From positions 31,501-95,500 of the forward strand of contig CAMPDV010001762.1 in NCBI GenBank assembly GCA_946699065.1: a stretch of 64,000 bases of DNA, read 5' to 3'. Both the position numbers and the translations under genes were made by a program. Positions 63,350 to 64,000 of this stretch are shown piece by piece. The notes beneath the pieces are model-generated. The model saw only the letters and a program-made list of their open reading frames with translations, had not been told where the DNA came from and searched no databases. Source of the DNA: Loxodes magnus (taxonomy: Eukaryota; Ciliophora; Karyorelictea; Loxodida; Loxodidae). How positions within the stretch are numbered: the first letter of the stretch is position 1; every line of letters starts with the position of its first letter.

Positions 63350-64000
63350 GTTTGGATTATCTAGTTTATAATTAAATTAATTAAATATTCAAAATTGGGA
63401 AAAAGTTAATAATATTCATCTAGGTAGTTGTATTATATTTTTTCGAATTTAGTAAGATTGTTTCTTAAGTGAATATATTTTTAGTAATCTTAATTTTAAT
63501 TCATTATTCATTAAGGATTATTTTGTTAGTTATATTGTGTTCTTAAATTTTATTGACTAATATATGAATAATTTTATGATTACATTCCACCATTTAATTT
63601 GCCAGCACAAAGACACAGTGTCATTTTATCATTAATTGTTTAAATACTTAGAAATTTTTTATTTTGTTTTATTAACTTCATCAAGAAATGAAATTATGCT
63701 TGTTTTTATGGAATTATTTTTTCTAGCTTATAATCGATATATGTTTCTATATATCGCTTTTTCTTTTTTGTATCTTCCACATAGGCTTTTAATTAATCAT
63801 TTATATGTATCTTTAACCATTATTATTAGTAATTTATTTAAGGCATGTTTAAGCTTATTCTTTAAAATTTCTTAATTTTTTTTCCAATTTTTTAGTATTT
63901 TTCAATTATCAATTTTTATTATGCTTTTTTCTTATTGATTATTTTCAGTTTTTTCATCAAATTTTTAAGTTTAATTATTGACTTTAAGAGATTTAATGTT
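63350..64000 (-). CDS. LINE D ORF1-like region (partial)
   Basis: A Lys/Asn/Gln-rich helical frame enters from the window end and stays in phase with the endonuclease ATG at 63349, with no obligatory stop. It contains SLCGRYKKEKAIYRNIYRL and a Trp-rich stretch near 63580-63600. It may be a separate ORF1 or the N-terminus of one long polyprotein. No zinc knuckle was seen. Confidence 0.4.

Larger units (their letters stand above)
59760..64000 (-). mobile_element. LINE D, nearly full-length non-LTR retrotransposon (runs off the end)
   Basis: The minus strand shows, in order: an ORF1-like region (64000-63350), APE endonuclease, reverse transcriptase and a C-terminal CCHC-like motif. It is the most complete LINE in the window. 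Its 5' end lies beyond the window. Confidence 0.75.

Noticed and set aside
63636..63875. Hydrophobic 79-residue plus-strand frame
   Set aside because: It is antisense to the Lys-rich ORF1-like region of LINE D.

Overview
The window is about 80% A+T and looks like germline-type nuclear DNA of a ciliate with all three stop codons reassigned. Under the standard code almost nothing is open. When TAA and TAG are read as Gln and TGA as Trp, long coherent proteins appear: seven-repeat WD40 propellers, LINE endonuclease/reverse transcriptases, an Fe-type sterol desaturase/fatty-acid hydroxylase and CCHC zinc-knuckle proteins. TGA falls at invariant Trp positions (WD-repeat Trp, the W of a WADD reverse-transcriptase box, WxxDSG), and paralogues use TGG at the same column. 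The same TGA also appears to end genes. This matches an ambiguous code of the karyorelictid (code 27) or Condylostoma (code 28) kind; a Loxodes-like karyorelictid is the best guess, by inference only. WD40 genes carry a conserved 22-nt GT...AG intron. Because every frame is formally open, coding calls rest on protein character and conserved motifs, and many are given modest confidence.

Layout. 0-2.3 kb: WD40 gene copy 1 (minus) with its upstream repeat. 2.3-13.7 kb: small unknown genes, a GC-rich 290-bp island, a zinc-knuckle gene, two coiled-coil ORF1-like repeats, and a sterol desaturase. 13.7-18.8 kb: WD40 copy 2 (plus), its conserved downstream region and an ORF1-only retroelement. 18.8-24.1 kb: a degenerate LINE (A). 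24-26 kb: very A+T-rich, no gene seen. 26-32.3 kb: ORF1-like repeat, LINE C fragment, a possible kinase-like gene, and a gag-like region with a CCHC knuckle and protease-start motif. 32.9-39.1 kb: left arm of a 6-kb inverted repeat with WD40 copy 3 (plus). 39.6-46.8 kb: second copy of the LINE A block, then LINE B inserts. 46.8-51.1 kb: LINE B ORFs. 51.1-57.4 kb: right inverted-repeat arm with a frameshifted WD40 copy 4 (minus). 57.4-64 kb: an A+T-rich gap, one unknown 310-aa gene, and LINE D running off the end.

Structure. Four WD40 copies are arranged - + + -. Copies 2 and 3 lie in a 10-kb direct segmental duplication, copies 3 and 4 in a large inverted repeat. Different retroelement insertions separate the duplicated segments, so filled and empty sites can be compared inside the window. 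The gene-rich cellular part is small; most of the window is retroelement debris and duplicated WD40 cassettes.
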